From: Amyloporia xantha
Lineage: Eukaryota > Basidiomycota > Agaricomycetes > Polyporales > Adustoporiaceae
Length of the DNA stretch: 64,000 nt
Direction of reading: 5' to 3'
NCBI GenBank assembly: GCA_036971615.1
Contig: JAYKKR010000004.1
Location: 620,001-684,000, forward strand
Shown piece by piece: positions 1 to 10,629 of the stretch. The position numbers were made by a program, and so were the translations under genes. Position 1 is the first letter of the stretch, and every line of letters starts with the position of its first letter. The notes below the pieces were generated by a model. That model made no database searches, was not told where the DNA came from, and was given only the letters and a program-made list of their open reading frames with translations.

Positions 1-1622
1 GGGTCATAGTACTGGCCACGAAGAACAACATAATCAGCATGCTGTTAGGAATAGGATGGGATCACGTACGTGTGCCGGACATAGCGGCGATCATAACCTG
101 GAGCTAACGCTTGACATACGTATTTCTCACAGCTAAACTATATCCACCGCTTCTCAGGGCGCCTGATGGTCATAGCAGCCAACGTACACACTGTCGGGTT
201 CAGTCAGTAATTGACACGTTTTCAGTATGAGACGCTCTCACCTCGTCCTCTAGTATATCGTTGGACGATAGAAGGGAAATTCACCCGACATATCTTGCAG
301 CCACGCTACATCTGGGGTCTAGTCGCCATCGTGTGTATCGATGTTCTATTCTTCTTCTCCCTCGCACTGTGGCGCCACAAGGCATATAACGTCTTCTTCT
401 TGACGCACGTCGTAGCCTTCGTAGTATTCTTGGTGGCGGTACGTGTCCCAGCGAATCTGCAATGGGGCGATTGCATTGATGTCGAGCGTGCGTCCTCCTA
501 TTTCCCAGGTCTGCCTTCACATGCCTGCATGTTTCCCGTACGTGTTCGCGGGCGCCAGCATCTACGTGCTAGACGTCCTGCTTCGGTTCATCAAAACGCG
601 CGTCTGCATGGCTCGCATTTGCACGATCCCGGAGCTTTCCATGACATCCATGCAAGTACCAACGCTGAACGCAGGCTGGCGTGCAGGGCAGCACGTCCGT
701 CTGCGTGTACTTTCAGTAGGCATGGGATGGTACGGATGGGCTGAGACGCACCCTTTCACGATTGCGAGTGCCAGCAGGGGGACAGCGCAGGACGGACTCG
801 TCCTGCTGTGCAAGAACACGGGGAGGTGGACTCGTAAGCTGTACGCTGTAGCTAGCTCAGATGCCGAGCTCGACGGCCGCCAGATAAACGTCAAGGTCAT
901 GGTAGAAGGCCCCTACGGTCAGCTTCGCTGTTGGGACTTGTCGGTTTCCTTCTGACGGCCTGGATTTCAGGCGGACCCGGGAACACCATCATCTCGAGCT
1001 TTTCTGGGGCGCTATTCATCGTAGGCGGCAGCGGGATCTCGTATGCCTTGGCGTCTGCAGAGGAACTGCTCCAGAAAGCGGTTGACGGCTGCAGCAGCGT
1101 CACCATACTTGATCTCATATGGTGTGTCCAGCATCCCGGTAAGAGAAAGATGCAGCCTTCGACGAAGAATGGCACTCACCTGTTGAACAGACTCCCTAGC
1201 GCCGCTGCTGCCCACGTTCTCCTCTCTTCTACTTCAGAGTGCCGCCACGACGATGTCCTTGCAGATATCCGTGTTTTATACCCGCGCAGAGACGGCTGAT
1301 CATGCGTTCAAGGCCTTTGACCTTCCTTCCGGCGTGACTCTGAGCGCAGGCCATCCCAATGTCAACTGCAGGCTGCTAGATGTGGTCGAACGCACTACAG
1401 CAGCCAGCCTCCTCCCTGGTTGTGGCGACAAGCCTAGAGGTGTGATTGTGGGCGCCTGTGGCCCGATAAAGTTGGGTGAGGTCGTGCGACAAGCAATTGA
1501 CGGCTTGCATTCGGAGCAGCATAGGGCGGTAGGAGGGGTCGAGTTGCATGAAGAGTGAGTCCTTGTTTTCGCGTCAGGGTAGCTGGTGTATTGATCGGTG
1601 CCACAGAATTTACTCGTTGTGA
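1..1622 (+). CDS. Ferric/cupric-chelate reductase, 5' end outside window (FRE1)
   Basis: A membrane flavocytochrome that passes electrons from NADPH through FAD and two hemes to ferric iron outside the cell, feeding iron uptake. The visible exons are <3-65, 133-202, 254-438, 509-917, 971-1138, 1191-1554 and 1607-1622, totalling 425 codons in one frame. Two HX13H heme pairs appear only after splicing: IHR..NVH, and THV..CLH, the latter spanning the 438/509 junction. HPFTIAS binds FAD, VGGSGISYAL binds NADPH, and ACGP is the C-terminal cysteine motif. The seven-codon tail HEEIYSL depends on the last 52-nt intron; without it the protein would stop at 1558. The N-terminal helices lie left of the window. 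It is a distant paralogue of FRE2 at 29774. The order of motifs leaves little doubt about the family; the true metal preference cannot be read from sequence. Confidence 0.9.
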
Positions 1623-2517
1623 AGACGGCGACCAGGGGGTGTATTAATGCGGTGTATAGTTTGTATATCGGTTCGTCATGTCGTCTAGATAGGGGCTAGG
1701 AGTCAATGCTATGTTCAAGTTTGGCGTGCAGGACAAAGCAGAAGATGGGGGGACCGCCTCCTATCTGTCTCGGCCGGAGCATCATATAAAGTGTAGCTGC
1801 ATGGGCCTTTGGTTCCTATGCAACCTTCAAAACATAGCGCCACGACGCCACGATTAGCCGGACCTAACGGAACTCACAAATGATATGCTGCTCCGCGTGT
1901 TGCTCAGACTGGGCGTTTCATTCGGCAGACATACGCAAGTAGAGATGCCAGAGAAATAGCTGGGAGATAACAATTGATTCCTTGGTTGAGTACACGAATG
2001 ATTACAAAATACAAAATAATGATGACGGAGAGTGCAGAGAGTGAGGAGAGAGTGCACAAAGAGACAGAGTGATGCGAGAGACAGAGTGATGAAAGCGAGA
2101 ATGAGGAGAGCGAGAAGGAGAGCGAGAGAGCGAGGATAAACATAGTGTGAGGATAGAGAGGAGGAGAGACATACGAGAGAGACAGAGAGACAGAGACAGA
2201 ACTATGGATGAGATGGAGATGGAGATGGAGATGGAAATGTAGATGCGAATGAAGATGCGAATGGCGATGGAGATGGAGATGGAGATGGAGATGAAGACAG
2301 CAAGAAGGAGACAGAGATGGAGAGAGAAACAGAGTAGACATGCGATGGGGAGCGAGAAATGGTGAACTGCGAAAAAAAAACCTCTAGCCGATAATCTAAG
2401 AAATAACGTCGCCCTCTACGGGGTATCAATCCAATGTAGGTATATGTACAGAAACAGAATTGCGCGAAGATGTGAAAAGTGAGCAGCGGGGCGGCGAATT
2501 AGCACGGCGGGAGGGAT
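1623..2517. other. Intergenic, FRE1 to zinc-finger gene
   Basis: The two flanking genes converge here. A TATAAA at 1785-1790 has no obvious gene behind it. The second half is the purine tract listed separately. No coding sequence is supported. Confidence 0.5.
2025..2345. repeat. Polypurine tract with GGAGAT hexamer array
   Basis: About 320 nt in which the + strand is almost only A and G, for example repeated GAGAGCGAGA and GAGACAGAG. Around 2206-2300 it becomes an imperfect GGAGAT hexamer array. The minus-strand open frames here are serine/leucine/histidine-rich products of the CT repeat and are not treated as genes. Confidence 0.85.
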
Positions 2518-4327
2518 TCAGGGGCTTGCAGAAGGAACTCTTCGTCGTTTCCGAATAATGGCGGCAGCAAGAAAGGCATCCACAGACAGATCGAGCAGAG
2601 ACGGAGATGGAGACGAGGCATCCGAGGGGCACTCGTTCGGCGAAGAAACGTTGGACGCGATGAAGTCCCCGAACAGTGAGTGTGGCGGATCTTGCGCAAC
2701 GTTCAGCGAGTTACCCAGGAGTTCTGGCCAGTCTAGCGGACTAGACAGAGGACTGTATTGGTCCGGCGATGGTTGCCAGTTGTAGAAGTTGAAGCCACCA
2801 CCCAGATCGTTCGAGTACATTTGCTGGCCCGAGACTTGTAGAGGCGGACACTGAGCCGGAAGCAGAGACGCACCAGTCTGGAAAGCGTTGAAGTTTACAT
2901 CCTGCACTGCGTTGAATACCATCTGTTGCGAAGCTTGCGCGTCATAGAGGTTGACGCCACCACCATAATCGTTCTGGTACAGCTGCTGTTCGAAGGACTG
3001 TGGGGGCGGACACTGAGCCGGAAGTGGGTAGAAATCGTTCTGCGGAGCGTTGATAGCCACCTCCTGCGTCGTGTCGAAAGTAGGCTCCGGCGCTGGTGGC
3101 AAGTTGTCCAGAAGCTGGAGCAAACACTGTATATCGGCTGTAGGTAGGTGGATCGCTTCTTCGGGCATGATCCCGTCGAAGGTGCCCATGTTGCCTCCTG
3201 AGCTCGCGTCGTGTTGCAACCAGAACCCGTTGTTGTCAGCGTCGACATACGGTCCCGCGAATGTTCCACCGAAGTTTGGGAGAAGGTCTGCGGCAGGGAC
3301 GTGCGCGGCAGCGACGTCTGTCGCGGGGAAACCCATGCAAGGACCATCCATGATAGGGAAGCTTGCCGCGGGCAACTGCATCGGAGGTAGGCCCGTATGG
3401 GGGTCCATTGCAGGGATGCTCATTCCATAGAAAAGGAATGCCGCATCTGCCGACAGCGGCAGCGACGGGTTGAAATTCGGCGACGAGTCGATCACCTCGG
3501 GCATAGAGAGGAGTACATCGATGGACGGGGAGGACGGTGACGGTGGCGAGGAGGACGAGGGCAAGGATGGACCATGGGAGTAGGGGCTGTAACGACGGCT
3601 TGACTCTGCCGCTATTCCGGCTGTCGCGACCCCCGGCAGGGCTTTCCCTACCACTGGTCGGACTCTCCTCATCGCCGGTACGACCCTTCTTACTCCTCCT
3701 ACGCTTTACCCTGCCACTATTAGATGGGCCCGCTTGGGGCTGCGGACTGGCAGCGGTAGATGGACCAGGCTCCGCCTCTGGGCTGACGCTGGGAGTGGAA
3801 CACTTGGGGACGTAGCCGTGAACATTCTTGCGATGCCTCGACAACGACCCAGGATCGCTCGTCTTAAACTCACAGACGACGATTCTGCCAGTCCGCGAGC
3901 ACCACGAGACATCAGTACATTCGTGGTTCTTCTCACCCGTGCTGAGCAAAGGATAGGTAAGCACATAGTGCAAACAGAGACGAAACATGGACGTACTGCG
4001 TCGCCATGTGAGTCTTGAGATTAGACTTCTGCAGGGAGGCGTACGGACAGCCCTCATGAGGGCACCTGTGCATGCTGATATCCAGGAGACGTGTTAAACA
4101 GGGAAGATGCTGAATACACCAAAGAGACGTACAGACTGTCCTTGTCTACAGCGTGTGTTTTCATATGTCGGGCCATATCGTTTTTGTGTTTGATCGGCCT
4201 TCCGCACACTTCGCAGATGGCCTCGTAGTCCGACTAGACAGAGACGACGCGTAAGAAAACGCGTAGGAGTTGTCTGGGAGAGAGAGCTCACCGGGTTCAC
4301 GGCGCCGCGCTTCGTTCTACGCGTCAT
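2518..4327 (-). CDS. C2H2 zinc-finger transcription regulator
   Basis: A probable nuclear DNA-binding regulator of about 513 residues. Exons on the minus strand: 4327-4292, 4233-4133, 4065-3997, 3941-3694 and 3605-2518, totalling 514 codons with the stop. Finger 1 is CEVCGRPIKHKNDMARHMKTH (C-x2-C-x12-H-x3-H, written here to show the spacing). Finger 2, starting CPHEGC, is completed across the 3997/3941 junction as H-x3-H followed by a TGEKNH linker. A third finger keeps its F..L..H..H half (SDPGSLSRHRKNVH), but its first cysteines are oddly spaced. Next comes a basic RVKRRRSKKGR segment and a long Ser/Pro/Gln/Asn-rich region typical of activation domains, ending in RKRRR. The intron at 3693-3606 joins the finger part to the long downstream frame; two other acceptors in the same phase are possible. 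Target genes are unknown. Confidence 0.8.
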
Positions 4328-4636
4328 TTAGGGCGAGTATGGGTTAGGAGGTGTTGTGTGAGGCGTGGCAAGGGAGACTGCTTTGGTAGAAGGGAGGGAG
4401 GAGGCGACAGGCAAGTCGGGGGATGGGGGAGCAAAGCCGGGAAAGCGGGCAGAATTTATAGAAGCGCGGCATGGGGCTTCGCAAAGGCACGGCCGCTTGC
4501 TTGATTGCTTTTTTTACCATAAAGGGAAGGAGGTAGTGCGGGCGCTGGACCTTGATTGCTTTTTGCCTTGTATGGCAGGAGGCAAAGAGAGCCAAACAGT
4601 GCCTGCACACAGAGGCGGGGCCATCCAGTGCAATCA

Positions 4637-4727
4637 GCCAAGTAAAGCCAAACAAAGCCACCCGCCTTGTTTGCACTTGCCAAACACTTGCCATACAAGG
4701 CAAGTGTCGGGAGTGGCTTTCTTTGGC
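4637..4727. repeat. Imperfect inverted repeat, CTTTGGC-rich foldback
   Basis: AGCCAAGTAAAGCCAAAC at the left end pairs with GGCTGTCTTTGGCT-type sequence at 4702-4727 with a few mismatches over about 26 nt. Between them a second, perfect 9-nt stem (ACACTTGCC / GGCAAGTGT) is nested. Confidence 0.6.
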
Positions 4728-4823
4728 TGTCTTTGGCTTCCTTTGGCATCCTTTGGGCCGCGCTTCCTGGAAAGGCAATTCTGCTTGGGTCGCCTCAGTG
4801 GCCTTGTATGCTGGTGTTTGCAT

Positions 4824-4901
4824 CAGTGGACAACCTGCCAATTCAGGAAGGTTTGAGGGCCCATGCACTCAGACCTTCCTATATTAGCAGGTTGTCCACT
4901 G
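4824..4901. repeat. 78-nt near-perfect hairpin
   Basis: CAGTGGACAACCTGC at 4824-4838 is exactly complementary to 4887-4901. The stem continues inward with few mismatches: AGGAAGGTTTGAG faces CTCAGACCTTCCT. The arms are about 34 nt each with a loop of about 10 nt. No flanking target duplication is visible. It could be a miniature element or the precursor of a small RNA. Confidence 0.75.
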
Positions 4902-6007
4902 CTCGGCATAGTGTAACCCGGTCAGAGGTAGGTAGTAGGTGTGTGTCCACGGGAAGGGGGCCATGCAACAAGCAGGATTTTCTTACTACAGCGCGGCTGT
5001 TCATCAGTTTTGCGACGCAACTCGGATGCCACTTGCCACTTGCCTCAGATCGCCAGCGCGTGATCTCATAACAGCGCGTCCTCACATATCAGCTGGCAGC
5101 GATAAGAGCTCTGAGCGAGTTTAGCGTTCCCCCGGGCCCAGAGACAGTTTGTACTTGCAGGGGAGAGCAAGAGAGAGATATGTGCCCCAAGAGAAACAAC
5201 TGAAAACGATACGTCATCTCCGCAGTGTAGGGGAGGGTGGGGGCAGCATGGGCTTCAGCAGTGGAAAACATCCGATCCCCCCCCCTACAATTACACCGTA
5301 GTCATAGTCAAGTCCTAGGAAGTAGATCCAACGCCCTGAAGACGTCAATATCACGTAGACAGGTCGTTGTATGCCCAGTTTTGTCGCTAGCACGGGCGAG
5401 TTGCCCAAGTCTGACCAGAGCGAGCCCAAGATGTTTTTTTTGATCCAAAGTGCGCATGACAAGACGCGGACAGAGCCCAGCTATAGAGGTGGAGGAACAA
5501 GGATACTTGAAATACGCTTCTGGCCAGGTATATTCACCGCAAGCGTAGCAGAAGAGCGTTCCAGCGAAATGTTGTACGAGGGAGCGAATCTGTGCAGAAA
5601 GTCTTCAGCCAGAGCTGGCGAAGTCGGCTGCAAGCGGACAACAACCGACATCAAATCGGAGTTCTCCGATTGAGCCCGTCATGCTTCCTATCACATATAA
5701 TACGGTACGTATAGGTATGAGTGGCAAGGTCAAACTCCAAGAAACAGGAAAAGCGTCGGGCAGATGTGGGTCAAACAGCGTTTATAAAAATGGTCACAGC
5801 AGACCGGCGGCTTCCATTCAGCTGCAGCAGATCCTTCACCGCCGACAGGCACTCTGACGCACAACTAATATTACTCTGGTCCAAAACTCAAAAAGTCATT
5901 CCAAGCATATATGTATACGTATCCTACAGCTCGATTTACTTCGGCCTCCATACGAGATCGTCATGCTCGCCTGCAGGCCAACAGACACATGATGAGTGAG
6001 ATCGCAT

Positions 6008-7303
6008 TCACTCCTTTAGAGACAGCCCGTTCATGTTAGCCACGGGCTCGGGTACCGGACTCGACCCGCTGTCGATGCTCTCGATTCGTCCGTCGTGCCA
6101 TTTGACGGTGACACTCCCATCCTACCGTAACATTCCATCATAGATGAGCGACTGCCAGTGACCAGAGCGATGGAAGCACGCACCTGGTTTCCGAAGTACG
6201 CCGCCTTGGCCATGTGGCAGAACAACCCGACCTCAACCACACCCGTCAGCATCTTGATCCGGGTCAGGAGCTGTGGAAGACCCGTGGGGCAAGGCACATC
6301 AGCGCCGTCAGTGCCGTTGTCGCAATGTACACGGGGATGGCAAGACGCACCGTGTACGGCTCCTTCATCGACTCTTCGGGGAAGGGCGCGTCGATGACGA
6401 AGTTGCCGTTGTCGGTGACGACGGGGCCCGCCTTGCATTTGGCCATGCGGAGCCTGGCTTCGGGCGAGCCGATCAGGTGGAGGTTCTGCAGGACCTTGGC
6501 GTAGGCGAACTGCGCGACTTCGACAGGGATACCTTGTCTGAACTGCTCGACGGGCGGGGGTTAGACAGTATGAAGAGTAAGGGAAATGCGACGAACGTTC
6601 TTGCCGAGGACGTCGGAGTTCTTGCGGTAGTCCGCGACCAGGATGAAGCTTCGTTTCGGGCACGTTAGGGGATACAATTGACCTTAAGATATTGTAAGAC
6701 ATACATGTCCGCTGCTTCGGCGAGCACCTTTTCACGCAGGTGGCACGCTCCGCCACCCTTGATACAGTTCAAAGTCTCATCTACCCTGCGAGGCGTATGT
6801 TACCTTCAGAGCTTGCAAGATCACGTTGTACCCACTCGTCAGCACCGTCTATTGTCACGTCGATAACAGGGTACTGATCGACATCTCCCAAAAGCAGTTG
6901 AGAGTTGACGATCAGCTCTTTCGACTGGAAGCCTAATGCATGACAGGTTATGATAGCATGTAGTGTAAATCCGTAAGCGATACGCACTGGTTGGAATAAA
7001 GACGCGGTCCTTGTTTCTCTCCTTTCCCTGAGCTACGATCCGCTCCACGACATACGGCACAGTAGAGCCTGCCGCACGATACACGTCAACAAGCCGGCCA
7101 TTGCACCGCCCACATGCGCCTACCTGATCCAATCCCAATTACCTGCAACCTCCCGTAAACGGAAGACCGCCTATCCTAGTATGTGTGCGCACCTTGTATT
7201 CCGGCAGCACATGTCTGTCCACCGCGGTCCAGGCGGCCAGGCGTTTGGACGCTTCGATGACGGTCGTGGGCGGGGGCACTGCAATCGGGTGAATCTTGCC
7301 CAT
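6008..7303 (-). CDS. RKI1: Ribose-5-phosphate isomerase A
   Basis: Cytosolic enzyme of the non-oxidative pentose phosphate pathway that interconverts ribose 5-phosphate and ribulose 5-phosphate. Nine exons on the minus strand: 7303-7193, 7142-7124, 7068-6988, 6932-6836, 6785-6705, 6648-6597, 6542-6351, 6270-6184 and 6121-6008. They sum to 278 codons (277 residues), close to the usual fungal size. Conserved elements in order: the substrate loop GIGSGSTVPYVVERI (about 40-54), DVTIDGADEVDE (about 94-105), KGGGACHLREK (about 111-121), VADYRKNSDVLG, and the C-terminal LTRIKMLTGVVEVGLF. The second exon is only 19 nt and completes the GSGST loop. The ATG at 7303 gives MGKIHPIAVPPPT, with no presequence. 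It is divergent from TFB5, with 621 bp between the starts. Confidence 0.95.
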
Positions 7304-7924
7304 TGTGTATATAGGGAGAAATAGGACGAGCCGTACCCTTTGGTTCCGGGGCGATCAGAGGGGGCGGTGTGCTGGTTCTGATATACTGTACGCTCTGCCC
7401 GAGCGCTTGTCGAAGCGGGGATGGGTATACGTTATCGCTCGGGGTACTACAGCCGCGCAGTTCGTTGTTTCAGGCCATGGTAATATAGATGCATCGGTAG
7501 AGGAGGAGGTAGATTGTACACGGGTCATCAGCACCATCGACCGCACCGCGGGCGGGGAGACGGCTACGCACGAGAAATCCGGGGTCAGGATCGCTGGCGG
7601 GATCGGCATTTTGCTGAACGGACGACACGGAGGACGGGGGCGAGCTCGTAGGGCAGTCGGGGAGAGAGGACGTGTGGAAACAGCGAGTCGAACGTGGGTC
7701 GACAGAGCGACCATACAAATATTATTACTGTACGGGCTTTGAGTCTCCCACCCGCGGGCCTCAGTCATCGGGTTTCGCCTCCCGGAACGTGACCAGCCCT
7801 CTCCTCGACGCCCATCTCGTCAGCCTCTGTCAGCTCCGGTCGTAACGCGACTGCATTCGGTGCACAAATTGGTCACTATCAGCGAGCCCGCGTTGCCTAG
7901 AAGGAGTGTTGCGGCAGCTGTGAG
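7304..7924. promoter_or_regulatory. Divergent intergenic region RKI1 / TFB5
   Basis: These 621 bp separate two start codons pointing away from each other, so both promoters should lie here. A TATATA-like stretch at 7308-7312 lies too close to the RKI1 ATG to be a normal TATA box. No coding sequence is supported. Confidence 0.5.
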
Positions 7925-8308
7925 ATGAAGGCCATAAAAGGTGCGTTCGAATGTCTTCCAAGACGATCCGGAAGGCTGATCCACGTTTAGGCATACTTCT
8001 TACATGGTCAGTCCTTCGGCCGTAAGCTATGCACTATCTGATACTGGCTGTGTATCTTCGGGTGCCGTCCTGACCGTCGTGGCACCTCGGCAGCGACTCG
8101 GCGGTGAAACAGATCCTGTTGACGATGAACGAGAAGTCAAGCTTCATCATCGAGGACTTGGACGACCATCATCTTGTCATTAAGGCTGATGAAGAGTGGC
8201 GCGTTAGGCGGGAGCTGGAAGCGGAGGTGCGTTCTCGTTCACCGTTCTCAATGGACGCACGGCTGAATGTCGTCCCAGCTGGAAAAGAACACGTACAGCT
8301 TGGAGTGA
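7925..8308 (+). CDS. TFB5: TFIIH subunit Tfb5 (TTDA/GTF2H5)
   Basis: Small subunit of the general transcription and DNA repair factor TFIIH that stabilises the complex and stimulates the XPB helicase. Exons 7925-7940, 7991-8006, 8094-8226 and 8279-8308 sum to 65 codons, giving 64 residues; the family is 64-75. The protein starts MKAIKGILLTCDSAVKQILL and continues FIIEDLDDHHLVIKADEEW, matching the family's start and its central 'I.(E/Q)D(L/I)DD.H' motif, and ends LEKNTYSLE. The first two exons are 16 nt each, so automatic prediction easily misses them; an ORF search shows only exon 3 with a false start at 8104. The splice frame is kept at every junction. Confidence 0.93.
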
Positions 8309-8762
8309 GGCTTGTCAACTCAGTTCGGGGACGGTTATGGCAGCGATGTATTACTACATATGTCACATTATAATAATGGTATTGGGTTCAACATCGGTCA
8401 TCTCCTTGTGCCCGTGTCGACTGAAGTGGCGCGGCGCTGACAGCGACTCTGGTGGAACATATTCGCAACTGTTAAATTTGGTGAGGTCCGGTGGGTGAGA
8501 AGGGACCGGAAAGTCAAGGTGTGTTCTCCGTTTGCAATAGACTGCGCCGAAACAGATTCTAATGAACCTGTACATATGAGAAGACCAAGTTTGCCGCTGA
8601 AGGCTCTAGCTGCTCATCTCCCGGTCATCATAACGAGGGATGACAGATGACGAATCCAGGAATTGTGTTATTCTGGGCGGGTTCCTACTTTTAATCGTCT
8701 AAGGAAAACGACCACCGTCGACAATGCCAATGAACGATGACAATAAGCAAGAGTTAAAGTAG
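8309..8762. other. Intergenic between convergent TFB5 and APH-like gene
   Basis: These 454 bp should hold both 3' untranslated regions. No gene is recognisable. Confidence 0.5.
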
Positions 8763-9926
8763 TCAATAACATGGAGCGTCTTTCAAATCGCGTACGCATT
8801 TCTCTATGGTACGTCTTGCCCACTCAACTCTGTCCTCGTCGGCTGCTGCTTCCTTGTCTCGCGCTGCCTGTATCAGCAACATCAGCGCGAGGAACATCGT
8901 GTACCAAATGCGCTTCGTCTTCTGGCGCGCAAACACGATGAGCGATCCTCCGTACCCCTCGGAGAGCGCGGCGCTTGGATTAAGAAACATTGTCTCTAGC
9001 AGCGGGTCGCCCCACAACGCATGCGAGAACGACAGGAAGGACGTGACCGGTACCTCGTCTGCCCCCGCGTCGAGATCGACGAGGATCGTGTCCTCGTCCC
9101 CAGTAAACGAGATGAGCGACGGCACCTCGCAGTCATCGAAGAGGAAAAACCCGATGGCGCGGGACAGGTACCGCCTGACGTCCTCGTACGCGATCTGGAC
9201 ACCGCGCTCTCGGGCCTCTTCGAGCAGGGCCTCGAGCAGGCCGGTGAACGCCTCTTGCCAGCTGTAGAGGCCTTCGGCCTGCTGGGCGGGGAGACCGAAC
9301 CAGTCGTTCTGGACGTCGTGCAGCTGCTTGAGGTATGCGCCCATGCGGAGGTCGAGCAGGAGTGTTTGGTTCTGGGTGAGCTTGCCGAGGGCACGCGCCT
9401 GCGAAAGCGGAATGCCGGGTGGGAGGGAGAGGAGGAGGTAGGGGTAGGGGAGGAGGGTGAGGGTGGTGTCGAGCGCGTGTGGGGTGGGGTGGGGGATGCT
9501 TGTTTGTGCGGCGAGTAGTTGCAGGAAGGCGTGCTCGGCTGCGAGGGTGTTCGGGGCGTAGGAAGGGACCGTGGGCGGTGGTGGGGGCGAGACTTTGAGC
9601 GTGTATGAGATACCATCGGAGAGCGTTATGGTGTAAGTCTTTGTCGGCGTGAATGTGCTGCGCCATGCATGTCAATACTGTTCAGCATGGATGCAGAGTG
9701 CGTGTCCGGACCTGTATCCGTTGCTTTTGAGGAGGTCGAGCGACGAGATAGGTGCTGATCCGGTGCGATGATGGTCCAGAATTCGTTGCGCTTGCTCTCG
9801 AGTCACTTCCACAGCGTCCAAATCTGTTACAATTGCGGATTGCATGGCTGAACGTAGGACTAGTTCAACGTAGGGAGTGCCCTCGATGTGGAAGAACCTC
9901 TTGAAGAGCCTACTGAAGATCCCCAC
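8763..9926 (-). CDS. APH-fold (aminoglycoside phosphotransferase-like) protein, probable pseudokinase
   Basis: Two exons, 9926-9712 and 9657-8763, total 370 codons (369 residues), with a 54-nt intron after NGY. The N-terminal lobe shows a beta-strand pattern TYTITLSDGISYTLKVSP with the expected lysine, then HAFLQLLAAQ and LPYPYLLLSLPPGIPLSQARALGKL, typical of the fungal choline-kinase/APH superfamily. The C-lobe has MGAYLKQLHDVQNDWFG, SWQEAFTGLLEALLEEA and HALWGDPLLETMF. The catalytic HGDxxxxN loop and the IDW metal motif are not there; the corresponding part reads SLISFTGDEDTILVDLD. A late segment, RQKTKRIWYTMFLALMLLIQ, could be a membrane-proximal helix. I infer a non-catalytic member; substrate and role are unknown. 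Two ATCAGATAA sites lie just upstream of its start. Confidence 0.75.
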
Positions 9927-9965
9927 GACAATCTTATCCAGTCCGAATGAAAGGGTAAATATCCT

Positions 9966-9974
9966 ATCAGATAA
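9966..9974 (+). promoter_or_regulatory. ATCAGATAA, SreA/Urbs1-type GATA site 1
   Basis: Exact match to ATCWGATAA, the published recognition sequence of iron-responsive GATA repressors such as Aspergillus SreA and Ustilago Urbs1. It lies 40 bp upstream of the APH-like gene's start and about 660 bp upstream of the oxygenase start. Confidence 0.55.
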
Positions 9975-10017
9975 GATGCTTCATATCGAAACGACAATCT
10001 TATCGAGCAAGTATTTT

Positions 10018-10026
10018 ATCAGATAA
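10018..10026 (+). promoter_or_regulatory. ATCAGATAA, SreA/Urbs1-type GATA site 2
   Basis: Second exact ATCWGATAA match, 52 bp after the first. Both lie in a local duplication: each unit runs from CGACAATCTTATC to ATCAGATAAGATGCT. Confidence 0.55.
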
Positions 10027-10629
10027 GATGCTCCTACCTAGTACTCCACCCCTCTGTCGGACTCGGAAACTTGGCAGTGACTGCTATGACCACTGGTTTG
10101 TACCTTGCTATGGCCTCCTCAACCTCCTTTGACAGCTTGGATGCGCGAAAATACCATCTGACAGATGTCAAATACACTCTATCGTCGTTCGCCCGGGGAC
10201 GGCCAAAGACACGATGCTAACTCTTCGAGCGAGGTCATTGACATAATGACATTGTCAATCTGTCAGTCAACCTGGGCCTCAGTAAGTACTCTGGCCCTGT
10301 ATTGGCCCTGTATCCTAGATACTGTACTACAATATCAGTCATCGAGAAATACTCAGGAGATGCGTTGTTTGTGGGGTGGTAAGCGGTTGAGCCCGCTGGA
10401 GTAGGAACACTCCTGCAACGTCAGGTCTTACGTCGGCTTGGTAAGCTGCTACAACCGGCCTCTCCAATGCATTGTTGAAATATAACGAGCGGAGACCACA
10501 GTCTGAACGCACGATTCCATAACCATGCATTCAATCCTACCGACAGTAAGAAGCAGTGCTGTCCGCATTGAAAAGTACGGAGGATCAAGCTCGAGGGTGA
10601 GCCTTTTGCTTCGTCAGTTGCTGTCTAAG

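Larger units (their letters stand above)
4328..6007. other. Non-coding stretch rich in foldback sequence
   Basis: No family is recognisable in any frame. The left half is full of short repeats related to CTTTGGC and its complement, two copies of TTGATTGCTTTTT (near 4502 and 4552), and the two hairpins annotated separately. The right half, up to the RKI1 stop, has nothing I can name. Confidence 0.5.
9927..10629. promoter_or_regulatory. Divergent intergenic region with duplicated GATA sites
   Basis: Upstream region shared by the APH-like gene and the oxygenase gene. Four GATAAG-type sites occur at 9933-9938(-), 9970-9975(+), 9999-10004(-) and 10022-10027(+). The remaining sequence up to 10629 shows no gene. 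Confidence 0.55.

Noticed and set aside
1904..2341. 145-codon minus-strand frame rich in Ser, Leu and His
   Set aside because: Pure translation of the CT-rich tract.
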